Source: an uncultured Prevotella sp. (lineage in GTDB: Bacteria > Bacteroidota > Bacteroidia > Bacteroidales > Bacteroidaceae). Taken from it: a stretch of DNA of 51,975 nucleotides. The notes under the pieces were generated by a model. That model was not told the origin of the DNA. It did no database searches and saw nothing but the letters and a program-made list of their open reading frames with translations. Where the stretch lies: contig CAKQMS010000018.1 of assembly GCA_934254985.1 (NCBI GenBank), positions 1 to 51,975 on the forward strand, given 5' to 3'. Shown piece after piece: positions 44,854 to 51,972 of the stretch (the stretch's first letter is position 1; each line of letters begins with the position of its first letter). The translations under genes and the position numbers were made by a program.

Positions 44854-44861
44854 CAAAAGTA
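44854..44861 (-). promoter_or_regulatory. -7 box upstream of the structured leader
   Basis: TACTTTTG on the minus strand, followed by CAATC. It sets the leader at about 200 nt, far longer than the 20-75 nt seen for most other genes here. Confidence 0.65.
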
Positions 44862-44958
44862 ACTAAAATATTTGTAATAAGTGGCAAATTGCCAATTTTT
44901 TTTTGTTATATCCCATATTTTTACGATATAACATCCGAATTGCTAACCTGCAAAAGCA

Positions 44959-45007
44959 AGAAGGGAAGCTAAGATTAGGACTTACTTCCTATCTTTGCTT
45001 CCCTTCT
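44959..45007 (-). terminator. Terminator of the S46 peptidase gene
   Basis: AGAAGGGAAGC (44959-44969) pairs with GCTTCCCTTCT (44997-45007); AAGAT/ATCTT and AGGA/TCCT extend the stem inward with small bulges. Confidence 0.8.
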
Positions 45008-45030
45008 ATCATATTAGGGGCTTTTAAGAA

Positions 45031-47154
45031 TTATTTCGCATTTATCTCCTTGAGCAAACGGTCTGCATGTCCCCAAGAGTCCATCATATAGAGCACATAG
45101 CGGATATCAACACCGATACAACGAGCCAAGTGGCTATCGAAGTTGATGTCTGAAGAAAGGCTATCCCAGTTGCCATCGAAGGCAAGTCCGATGAGGTTGC
45201 CATTACCATCAAACATAGGTGAACCAGAGTTACCGCCTGTGATATCATTGTTGGTGAGGAAGCAGAGCTGGAACTTACCTGTTGTTGGGTCTACATACTT
45301 ACCAAACTCATTTGAGCTAAAGAGCTTGTGCATGATAGGCTCTGCCTGATAGTCGATAATCTTGTCGCCCTTATCCATCTTCTCAACAATGCTCTCGGCT
45401 GTAGTATAATAGCCTGAAGGCTTGCCACCAAGGTCGAAGCCACCTACCTGACCATAGCTCAAACGCATGGTGAAATTAGCGTCTGAATAGTGAGGAAGGT
45501 CTTCTTCCATACGAAGCTTAGCAGCACAGAGATATTTCTCCTGCTTGTTGATATCGTCGCTTACGCTATTGATGTTTTCACGCAATACGCCGAGCACCTC
45601 CAAGAGGTCGAGACCAAGCTGCACACCTGGGTCTTTGAGATATGACTTGCGGTTAATGTAGATAGGCTTGCCACTCTTCATGAGGAACGAGTTAGCATAG
45701 AGATAGTCTACATACTTAGCATAGTCGCCACCAAACTTACTGTCGATGGTAGCATAGAACTTAGGAAGATATTTGCTATCTACATGCTCGCGATAGTTCT
45801 TCATCAATACTGCGAGAACCTCCTTGTCAAGAGCCTCATCCCATTCCTCGCTATTGTCAGCAAACTCTATATACTGCTTCGACTTCTTGTTCTTTGGTCC
45901 CTTAACTTCCATTCTGTCGAGAGCCATAGCACGGGTAGTAAACTCATTGGTACGACGGAAAGCCTCGCTATAGTTTGTCCAAACCTTCATATATTCGAAG
46001 CGCTTGTCATAGAGTTGCTTCATCTTATCGAAGTCGAGCTGTCCCTTCAGATAGCCTGTAGAATCCTGATAAGCCTTGATACGCTTCTCGTAGTCGCGCT
46101 TCAAATTGATGATGCCGATAGAGTCGATACACTTGTTCATACCAAGCGAGTTCTTCCAATAGTTAGAGCTCTGAGCATACTTAGAATCATACTTGATACG
46201 TACAGCCTCGTTGGCACGCATATGGCGAATCATCACATCTTGCTTTACACCACGCACCTGAGCACGAGGAGCATTCTGTGCATCGCGCATCTCGTGGATA
46301 CCAAAGCTTGATAGGTAGCGGCTTGTAGAACCAGGATAGCCGATGGTCATAGCATAGTCGCCTTCCTTGTATCCCTGCATGCTAACCTGAGCCCAACGCT
46401 TTGGATGGTAAGGCACATTGTCCTTGCTATATGCAGCAGGACCATTGGTCTTAGGGTCGGCATAGATACGGAATACAGAGAAGTCGCAAGTCTGACGTGG
46501 CCACATCCAGTTGTCAGTCTCGCCACCAAACTTACCCATTGACTTAGGCACGGTGAACACCAAGCGGAGGTCGGTGAAGTCCTGATATGTAGTAGCATAA
46601 TACTTGTTACCCTCATAGAAAGCATCGATATCGATATGGAGAGTAGAGTCTACCTTCTTAATGGAATCGGTAAGAGCATTCTGCAAAGAGTCGATAAGGT
46701 TAGCCTGATCATTAGAGTTCATGTTGTCGATGCCAAGTGCAGTAAGGCGATCGGTAACATCCTTCTGATCAATCATAAAGCTAACGAACATATCCTCGTT
46801 AGGCAATTCCTCTTCGAAGCTCTTAGCATAGAAACCGTTGAGCATATAGTCGTGCTCTACGGTAGAATGTGAGCGAATAGCTTCGAAACCACAATGGTGG
46901 TTGGTAAACACAAGACCGTCTGGCGATACCACGACGCCAGAGCAATAACCAGAGAAGTTAACTACTGCGTTCTTCAAGGCGTTCTCGCCATTGTAGAGCT
47001 GATCATAAGTCATCTTGAAACCTTCCTGCTGCATAATGTTGTAAACAGCATTAGGCAAGTTGTAGATTGTCCACATACCCTCGTCAGCATGTGCGGTGTT
47101 GAGTCCGCAGAATGCCATCATCGAAGCGATAAGGACTGTTGCTTTTTTCTTCAT
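45031..47154 (-). CDS. S46 family dipeptidyl peptidase, DPP7-like
   Basis: Periplasmic serine dipeptidyl peptidase that trims dipeptides from peptide N-termini, supplying amino acids to asaccharolytic or mixed feeders. About 707 residues from the ATG at 47154, whose signal peptide (MKKKATVLIASMMAFCGLNT) is typical; an upstream ATG at 47202 adds 16 polar residues. Catalytic His lies in FTNHHCG (about 86) and catalytic Ser in GGNSGSPMFDG. The S1-pocket segment reads LAFDGNWDS: Gly here marks DPP7 (hydrophobic P1), whereas DPP11 (Asp/Glu) has Arg. Its gene begins 28 bp after a decayed fic-like gene and has no promoter box of its own that I can see. Confidence 0.88.
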   Translation of the reverse strand: MKKKATVLIASMMAFCGLNTAHADEGMWTIYNLPNAVYNIMQQEGFKMTYDQLYNGENALKNAVVNFSGYCSGVVVSPDGLVFTNHHCGFEAIRSHSTVEHDYMLNGFYAKSFEEELPNEDMFVSFMIDQKDVTDRLTALGIDNMNSNDQANLIDSLQNALTDSIKKVDSTLHIDIDAFYEGNKYYATTYQDFTDLRLVFTVPKSMGKFGGETDNWMWPRQTCDFSVFRIYADPKTNGPAAYSKDNVPYHPKRWAQVSMQGYKEGDYAMTIGYPGSTSRYLSSFGIHEMRDAQNAPRAQVRGVKQDVMIRHMRANEAVRIKYDSKYAQSSNYWKNSLGMNKCIDSIGIINLKRDYEKRIKAYQDSTGYLKGQLDFDKMKQLYDKRFEYMKVWTNYSEAFRRTNEFTTRAMALDRMEVKGPKNKKSKQYIEFADNSEEWDEALDKEVLAVLMKNYREHVDSKYLPKFYATIDSKFGGDYAKYVDYLYANSFLMKSGKPIYINRKSYLKDPGVQLGLDLLEVLGVLRENINSVSDDINKQEKYLCAAKLRMEEDLPHYSDANFTMRLSYGQVGGFDLGGKPSGYYTTAESIVEKMDKGDKIIDYQAEPIMHKLFSSNEFGKYVDPTTGKFQLCFLTNNDITGGNSGSPMFDGNGNLIGLAFDGNWDSLSSDINFDSHLARCIGVDIRYVLYMMDSWGHADRLLKEINAK

Positions 47155-47182
47155 TACTTGTTTTTCTGTTTTTATTATGATG

Positions 47183-47734
47183 TTATTTATTCTTTTTCTC
47201 ATACCATTCTTTCCAAGTCTTCGCCAGTTCCGTCATTCTATATTGCTGACGAGGATGTTGAGGGGTGTTTGGGTATTTCATCTCCAAGGCACCTTCTGCA
47301 ATGGCTGGAGCAATGTATTCCTTTCTAAATCTCGTCCTGTTCTTTAACCCAAATAGGCTCATCATATCACATATAGATTGATAATCCTTATTTATGCGAA
47401 TAATGAGTTGTTCTACTTGGGACGAACTTGGGACAAACTTGGGACAAACTTGGGACGAACTTGGGACGAACTTGGGACATTTTCTGTCCACTCTTTATTT
47501 ATAAAGGTGTGTTTCTGTCCACTTCCTGTTTGAGCCTTTAAGTTCGGCTGCTCTTTCCAATCATCTGTCGGTCGAATGTGCAAGTATCTATTTTTAAGTA
47601 CCCAACCATCTTTTAGAAGTAAGTTCCTGAAGAAACGAATCAGGTAGACAGGAGAGTATTCTATACCCTTTTGAATGTTGCGATAGATACTCGTCAAAGG
47701 CAGCAAAGTCGTTGTTGGCTTTTTCTTTACTCAT
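47183..47734 (-). pseudogene. Decayed fic-like gene (internal deletion and frameshift)
   Basis: Three pieces in order on the minus strand. (1) An intact start at 47734 encodes MSKEKANNDFAAFDEY, like the beginning of Bacteroidetes Fic proteins with a VbhA-type antitoxin helix. (2) Near 47690 the frame jumps to IYRNIQKGIEYSPVYLIRFF and NLLLKDGWVLKNRYLHI, like the region after the Fic core. (3) Within an 11-bp repeat the frame shifts again to the C-terminal helix-turn-helix-like part ending EWYEKKNK at 47183. The catalytic Fic motif HPFxxGNGR is absent. The start frame alone gives a 46-residue peptide. Family assignment is from remembered similarity and is moderate. Confidence 0.6.
47415..47478. 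repeat. 11-bp minisatellite, nearly six copies
   Basis: ACTTGGGACRA repeats head to tail from 47415, five full units plus nine bases. On the minus strand it encodes the 11-residue cycle VPSSSQVRPKF. Because 11 is not divisible by three, gain or loss of one unit changes the downstream frame. Loss of one unit (or gain of two) would join the fic-remnant frames on either side. Confidence 0.85.
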
Positions 47735-47761
47735 AAACGTTGTTTGCTTAATACGATGTTG

Positions 47762-47769
47762 CAAAGATA
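47762..47769 (-). promoter_or_regulatory. -7 box upstream of the fic remnant
   Basis: TATCTTTG on the minus strand, 27 nt before the ATG at 47734. It appears intact although the gene is broken, and may now drive the S46 peptidase gene downstream. Confidence 0.6.
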
Positions 47770-47792
47770 CCTTTTTTATTTAAGATTTTGCC

Positions 47793-47883
47793 AAAAGTCG
47801 TCCTTAAAAGTGTGGCAAATCACAAAAAGTCGTCCTTAAAAGTGTAGTAAATCACAAAAAGTCGAACTAAAAAGTGTAATTAC
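47793..47883. repeat. 32-bp tandem repeat, three copies
   Basis: Unit AAAAAGTCGTCCTTAAAAGT followed by GTAGTAAATCAC. Copies lie at 47793-47823, 47824-47855 and, more diverged (GTCGAACTAAAAAGTG), 47856-47883. Located between the fic-remnant promoter and the helical-protein gene; non-coding. Confidence 0.8.
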
Positions 47884-47927
47884 AATAACTTTCAGGACTA
47901 ATATATAAGGCTTTTTACGGCTTAAAA

Positions 47928-48461
47928 CTATTTACCACCAAGGCTTTTCTTTATTTTCTTCATCACCTGATTCTTAGCTGACTGCAAGGCGGGCGACAAG
48001 GGTTCTTGCGATAGCATATCCAATGTAGCCTTTAGCTCAGCGAGCAATTCAGGGTAATACTTCATTTGCTCATAGGCAAGCTTCATGCAATAGGCTCTGA
48101 TGGCATAAGGCTGCGAGCAAGCTGTTATCTTTGACTCACAGAAGTCGATGAAATCGGAGCGAAGAGATTCTTCTTCGAATGGTTGACGAAGAAGAAGGGA
48201 GAGCATCAGACGGCGATTGGTTTCATTATTCTCAACAATAACTCTATCTATCAAATCATCATGCTTCTGATAGAGCCATTGGTTATTGAAGTCATCGAAA
48301 TGAGTAAATATCCAAAAGGCATTGTTTGCCACACGATTGTTATCATCGAAAGAGAGCTGATAAAGCTCTTCCTTTCGATGATTATTCTCGTTGCCAGACA
48401 TTAAGGCGCATAGCTCGGCAATATCGTTCAGACAAAGTCTGCTGGCTAATCGCTCTCTCAC
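47928..48461 (-). CDS. Helical protein of unknown function, HEAT-like
   Basis: Not recognised as a named family. 177 residues without signal peptide or membrane helices, nearly all predictable as helix, with paired-helix stretches (NNAFWIFTHFDDFNNQWL, ETNRRLMLSLLLRQPFEEES, YAIRAYCMKLAYEQM) that look like HEAT/ARM repeats. Its ATG overlaps the stop of the flippase gene by four bases (TCAT on plus, ATGA on minus), so translation is coupled. A role with the flippase is inference. Confidence 0.65.
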   Translation of the reverse strand: MRERLASRLCLNDIAELCALMSGNENNHRKEELYQLSFDDNNRVANNAFWIFTHFDDFNNQWLYQKHDDLIDRVIVENNETNRRLMLSLLLRQPFEEESLRSDFIDFCESKITACSQPYAIRAYCMKLAYEQMKYYPELLAELKATLDMLSQEPLSPALQSAKNQVMKKIKKSLGGK

Positions 48462-49921
48462 TTTCTAAAATACTTACCAACTACAGGCAGACTGCTCAAA
48501 GGGAAATCCTTCTTCACGAGATAGACTGTGAAGATGAGGATAAGAACGGTATTGGCAGCGAGAGCCATTATTGGAGATAGATATTTGTTTACCTGGGTCA
48601 TGACAGCAAAGAGCACTATGGCAAGAACCACATATATCATAATATCCTTAACAGGATAGTCGATAGGATATTTCTTCTGACCCACGATATACGACAACAC
48701 CATAGCTGTGCCATAGCCTGCAAAGCCTGCCCAAGCACAAGCGATATAGCCATACTGCGGAACAAAGATTAGGTTAATGGCTATCAGTACTAAGCAACCT
48801 ATGCCTGAGAAATAGGCTCCCCAAATGGTTTTATCAATGAGCTTATACCAGAAGCTAAGATTGAAATATACTCCCATCATTATCTCGGCAGCCATCACAA
48901 TAGGCACCACATTCAAGCCTTCCCAATAGTCGCGACCGATGATATGGCGAAGCAAATCCATATATCCTACCACCACAAGGAAAGCCAAGAGGGTGAAGAT
49001 AACAAAGTATTTCATTGCCGAAGCATACATCTTCCTATTGTCTTTCTCTTTAGCATTGCCAAACACGAAAGGTTCGTAGGCAAAGCGGAAAGCCTGAGTT
49101 ATCATCGCCATTATCATGGCAATCTTTGATGCTGCACCATAGATACCGAGTTGTTCGTGGGCATTAGCACCTTTATATATATATGGAAACAGAATCTTGT
49201 CGGCTGTCTGGTTCAATATGCCTGCTATACCAAGCACAAGGATAGGCCAGCTATAGCCAAGCATCTTCTTGATGAGCACCTTTGTTTCTGCCCAAGAAGC
49301 CTTTTCGCCACGGAAGCCTTCGATAATCTCTTTATAGAAACAGAAGGTGATAGAAGCAGTACAAACAAGGTTGATATAGAAGGCATAGCCCACGTCGTGA
49401 CCATCCATAAATACATAGTAAACGATGTTGAGCAAGATATTCATACCGATGAAGAGCAACTTGAAAGCAGCAAACTTCAGCGGACGCTTCTTAAACCTAA
49501 GGTATGCGAAAGGTATACATTGGAAAGCATCTATCGCCACGGTGACAAACATTGTCCATACATAAGCAGGATGGTCAGCATAGCCCATCAGATTGCTTAA
49601 AGGGGAAATAAAGAGAAACACCAAAGCAATGAACAGCAATGATGTTGTTCCTACCATACACAACACGGTATGGTATACTTTCTCCGAGTTTTCCTCTTCT
49701 TTATTGACGAAGCGGAAGAAGGTGGTCTCCATACCGTAAGTCAAAATAACGAGGATTAATGCCGTATAGGCATACATGTTGGTGATAACACCATAGCCAC
49801 CACTTGCGGCACTAATCTTTGCCGTGTATAGTGGCACCAGCAGATAGTTCAAGAATCTGCCAATAATACTGCTCATACCATAAATAGCAGTATCTTTTGC
49901 TAATGATTTCAGACTAGCCAT
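48458..49921 (-). CDS. Oligosaccharide flippase, MOP/Wzx-like
   Basis: Inner-membrane polysaccharide transporter, 487 residues and about 14 hydrophobic helices. The N-terminus (LAKDTAIYGMSSIIGRFLNY) is typical of the polysaccharide biosynthesis (RfbX/Wzx) family, which flips undecaprenyl-linked sugars across the membrane. AGILNQTADKILFPYI near 230-250 and the FRFAYEPFVFG block also fit. No glycosyltransferase genes lie beside it, so the cargo glycan is unknown. The four-helix-bundle gene lies 77 bp upstream. Confidence 0.86.
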   Translation of the reverse strand: MASLKSLAKDTAIYGMSSIIGRFLNYLLVPLYTAKISAASGGYGVITNMYAYTALILVILTYGMETTFFRFVNKEEENSEKVYHTVLCMVGTTSLLFIALVFLFISPLSNLMGYADHPAYVWTMFVTVAIDAFQCIPFAYLRFKKRPLKFAAFKLLFIGMNILLNIVYYVFMDGHDVGYAFYINLVCTASITFCFYKEIIEGFRGEKASWAETKVLIKKMLGYSWPILVLGIAGILNQTADKILFPYIYKGANAHEQLGIYGAASKIAMIMAMITQAFRFAYEPFVFGNAKEKDNRKMYASAMKYFVIFTLLAFLVVVGYMDLLRHIIGRDYWEGLNVVPIVMAAEIMMGVYFNLSFWYKLIDKTIWGAYFSGIGCLVLIAINLIFVPQYGYIACAWAGFAGYGTAMVLSYIVGQKKYPIDYPVKDIMIYVVLAIVLFAVMTQVNKYLSPIMALAANTVLILIFTVYLVKKDFPLSSLPVVGKYFRK

Positions 49922-49927
49922 ATTTAT

Positions 49928-49964
49928 AAAGGTAAAGAAGTAAAAAGGTAAAAAGGTAAAAAAC
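49928..49964. repeat. Left inverted repeat of AAAAGGTA units
   Basis: AAAGGTAAAGAAGTAAAAAG then GTAAAAAGGTAAAAAAC. It is the inverted counterpart of the repeat at 50388-50426. Confidence 0.8.
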
Positions 49965-49998
49965 TATCATTGCCTCTTTCCTTATTCACTTTTATTTA

Positions 49999-50352
49999 TT
50001 AATCCGTTTGTTTTAATTTCTTTATTATATTTACAAGAGTTCCGATTATTATTTTAACATCATTTGAAATAGATTCATATTGTATTGATGTTATAATATC
50101 TGCCTCATTTAGAATTTCTAACCAATAAAGTGTTTCACTAGCTTCTTTTAAAGCGATACTTAACTTACTGATATAGTCTGCGGTACTTTGTGCATAAATA
50201 CTTTCTGCAATATTAGCCCCAATACTTGTACCACATCGATATATTTGCTTAGACATAACATATTCATGTTTTTCTTCTTTAAGAAAAACATAAAGATTAA
50301 CTATCCGAATAGCAAATTTCTTACTTAAATCATAGATTACATTGCCACCCAT
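49999..50352 (-). CDS. Four-helix-bundle protein (S23/IVS type, Avd-like)
   Basis: A 117-residue protein that folds as an antiparallel four-helix bundle and usually forms pentamers. Conserved points are DLSKKFAIRIVNLY (helix 1), QIYRCGTSIGANIAES (helix 2), DYISKLSIALKEASETLYWL (helix 3) and the final basic helix. Relatives are encoded in 23S rRNA intervening sequences, and one branch is the Avd accessory protein of diversity-generating retroelements; no reverse transcriptase or template repeat is seen here. It is likely to bind nucleic acid through a basic surface. It differs from its neighbours in being very AT-rich. Confidence 0.85.
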   Translation of the reverse strand: MGGNVIYDLSKKFAIRIVNLYVFLKEEKHEYVMSKQIYRCGTSIGANIAESIYAQSTADYISKLSIALKEASETLYWLEILNEADIITSIQYESISNDVKIIIGTLVNIIKKLKQTD

Positions 50353-50387
50353 ATTATTATATTTTTATCAATTAGTATTATTACACT

Positions 50388-50426
50388 CCTTTTTTACCTT
50401 TTTACTTTTTTACCTTTTTACCTTTT
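50388..50426. repeat. Right inverted repeat of AAAAGGTA units
   Basis: CCTTTTTTACCTTTTTACTT onward, ending ACCTTTTAAAAG. It reaches the stop codon of the permease gene (50425), so the two are directly abutted. Confidence 0.8.
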
Positions 50427-51651
50427 AAAAGAAGGTATAAGCGATAATAATTGCAGCAAACACTCCTGCCAAATCGGCTAATAAGCCACAAGCAACAGCA
50501 TGACGAGTGTTTCTGATGCTAACGCTACCGAAGTATACTGCAAGGATATAGAAGGTGGTATCGGTAGAACCTTGGAAGATGCAGCTCAAGCGACCGACAA
50601 AGGAGTCTGGTCCATAGTTCTTCATTGCCTCGAGCATCATACCTCGTGCTCCACTTCCCGATAGCGGCTTCATGATGGCAGTAGGCAGAGCACCTACGAA
50701 GTCGGAGTTGAAACCACATTGTTCTACCGACCATGAAATGCCACGAATAACCATATCCATAGCTCCCGAAGCACGAAACACTCCAATGCCTACAAGGATA
50801 GCAACAAGATAAGGGATTATCTTTACGGCAGTAGTGAAACCTTCTTTTGCTCCCTCTATAAAAGCATCATATACATTCACCTTCTTGAAAAAGCCTGCCA
50901 AGATAAAGCAGAGGATGATGCCCAGGAGTATCATATTCGATGCCACCGTGGTCACGGTATTCATCGTGTCTTTGTCCATCTGACCAAAGCCCCAGATAAT
51001 GATGCCCACAAAGGCACACATACCAAAGATTGTGAAGAGCAGCACAGGCTGCAGGATGTTTATTCGTTGCCAAAGCGAGGTAATGATGATGCCGGCAAGG
51101 GTTGCCACAAGCGTAGCCAACAATATTGGGATAAAAACATCGGTAGGCTGTGCTGCACCATACGACGCACGGAAAGCAAGGATGGTGGTAGGGATAATGG
51201 TTAATCCTGAGGTGTTGAGCACCAAGAACATTATCATCGGATTTGTTGCCGTATCCTTCTTCTGATTCAGCTCCTGCATCTGTGTCATAGCCTTCAATCC
51301 TGTAGGAGTGGCAGCATTATCTAAGCCAAGCATATTTGATGCAATATTCATAAATATGCTTCCCATCACGGGATGATTCTTTGGAATATCAGGAAACAGC
51401 TTGGTGAATACAGGGCTTAGTGCACGAGCCAACACATTCACTACCCCAGCCTTCTCGCCTATCTTCATAATACCAAGCCAAAGGGCAAGCACTCCGGTGA
51501 GTCCGAGCGATATCTCAAAGGCATTCTTTGAAGAATCGAAGGTAGAGTCTACTATCTTTTGGAAGATGGTGGTATCTCCCATGGCAAGTCCTATGATAGC
51601 AAAGACGAATGCTATCACGAAAAAAGCTATCCAAATATAATTTAATACCAT
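50425..51651 (-). CDS. SpmA-SpmB fusion membrane protein (nucleoside-recognition/gate domains)
   Basis: A 408-residue inner-membrane protein joining homologues of Bacillus spore maturation proteins SpmA and SpmB. The first half has GVLALWLGIMKIGEKAGV and FMNIASNMLGLDNAATPTGL (SpmA-like). The second half has FIEGAKEGFTTAVKIIPYLV and KPLSGSGARGMMLEAM (SpmB-like). Each half carries a Gate (nucleoside-recognition) domain. The role outside spore formers is unknown; transport of a small solute is likely. It has its own promoter, with a 5' stem-loop in the leader. Confidence 0.88.
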   Translation of the reverse strand: MVLNYIWIAFFVIAFVFAIIGLAMGDTTIFQKIVDSTFDSSKNAFEISLGLTGVLALWLGIMKIGEKAGVVNVLARALSPVFTKLFPDIPKNHPVMGSIFMNIASNMLGLDNAATPTGLKAMTQMQELNQKKDTATNPMIMFLVLNTSGLTIIPTTILAFRASYGAAQPTDVFIPILLATLVATLAGIIITSLWQRINILQPVLLFTIFGMCAFVGIIIWGFGQMDKDTMNTVTTVASNMILLGIILCFILAGFFKKVNVYDAFIEGAKEGFTTAVKIIPYLVAILVGIGVFRASGAMDMVIRGISWSVEQCGFNSDFVGALPTAIMKPLSGSGARGMMLEAMKNYGPDSFVGRLSCIFQGSTDTTFYILAVYFGSVSIRNTRHAVACGLLADLAGVFAAIIIAYTFF

Positions 51652-51687
51652 ATTGTATCTTAACTATAAGATTTTCTTAATATATAT

Positions 51688-51717
51688 GCTTACAGACTTT
51701 CGTAGTGTCTGCTAAGC
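51688..51717 (-). other. Stem-loop at the 5' end of the SpmAB mRNA
   Basis: GCTTACAGAC (51688-51697) pairs with GTCTG and TAAGC (51707-51711, 51713-51717), one bulged base. The predicted transcription start (near 51717) lies at the edge of this hairpin, so it would cap the mRNA. Confidence 0.5.
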
Positions 51718-51722
51718 GCTTG

Positions 51723-51730
51723 CAAAATTA
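51723..51730 (-). promoter_or_regulatory. -7 box of the SpmAB gene
   Basis: TAATTTTG on the minus strand, leaving a leader of about 65 nt. Confidence 0.65.
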
Positions 51731-51825
51731 GACTATTTTTTCCATTACCCCACATATTTATTACAGTTTTATCACAATATGAGCCATTTTTAATAGTAAT
51801 ATGTCAACAAATAGTTGGCAAAGAC

Positions 51826-51857
51826 TTTGGACTTATAAGAATAATTGAGTACTTTTG
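51826..51857 (+). promoter_or_regulatory. Near-consensus promoter, probably of an rRNA operon
   Basis: TTTG (51826-51829), exactly 20 bases, then TACTTTTG (51850-51857): the consensus -33/-7 arrangement of the phylum and the best promoter in the window. No reading frame follows in the remaining 118 bases. Confidence 0.75.
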
Positions 51858-51956
51858 CAGCACGATTAACGATAATTATTAATTTAAAATGCTATAGTAC
51901 AATAGTTCGTTAAAATTTGATATAAAGGCTAAGCAGTTTTACGCTGCCAGCCAAAG

Positions 51957-51972
51957 AGTTCTTTGACAGTAT
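51957..51972 (+). promoter_or_regulatory. boxA-like antitermination site
   Basis: GAGTTCTTTGACAGTA resembles the boxA element (TGCTCTTTAACA) that precedes 16S rRNA genes, and similar GTTCTTTGA sequences stand before Bacteroides rRNA genes. With the strong promoter upstream, it suggests the 16S gene begins shortly beyond the window. Confidence 0.5.

Larger units (their letters stand above)
44645..45030. other. Non-coding region between the repeat-protein and peptidase genes
   Basis: 386 bp with no credible gene. It holds the structured leader and promoter (44645-44861) of the 1005-residue protein, a small GGCA/TGCC palindrome near 44883, and the long terminator hairpin of the S46 peptidase at 44959-45007. 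Confidence 0.7.
49928..50417 (-). mobile_element. IVS-like element: four-helix-bundle gene inside inverted repeats
   Basis: A block of about 490 bp. The left end (49928-49957) and right end (50388-50417) are inverted repeats of about 30 bp built from AAAAGGTA-type units, matching with one mismatch over the first 27 positions. The enclosed gene belongs to the S23/four-helix-bundle family named after intervening sequences in 23S rRNA, which also carry such a gene inside a terminal stem. No clear target duplication is visible. Mobility is inferred from this architecture. Confidence 0.45.

Noticed and set aside
44645..44861. Calling the leader a cobalamin riboswitch outright
   Set aside because: Only parts of the core wording match. 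The full set of paired elements and the B12 box cannot be shown by eye, and the downstream gene is not a typical B12 target.
47793..47883. Possible small CRISPR array
   Set aside because: The copies are directly adjacent tandem repeats with no unique spacers, and no cas genes are present.
49999..50352. Diversity-generating retroelement because of the Avd-like protein
   Set aside because: No reverse transcriptase and no template/variable repeat pair is present in the window.
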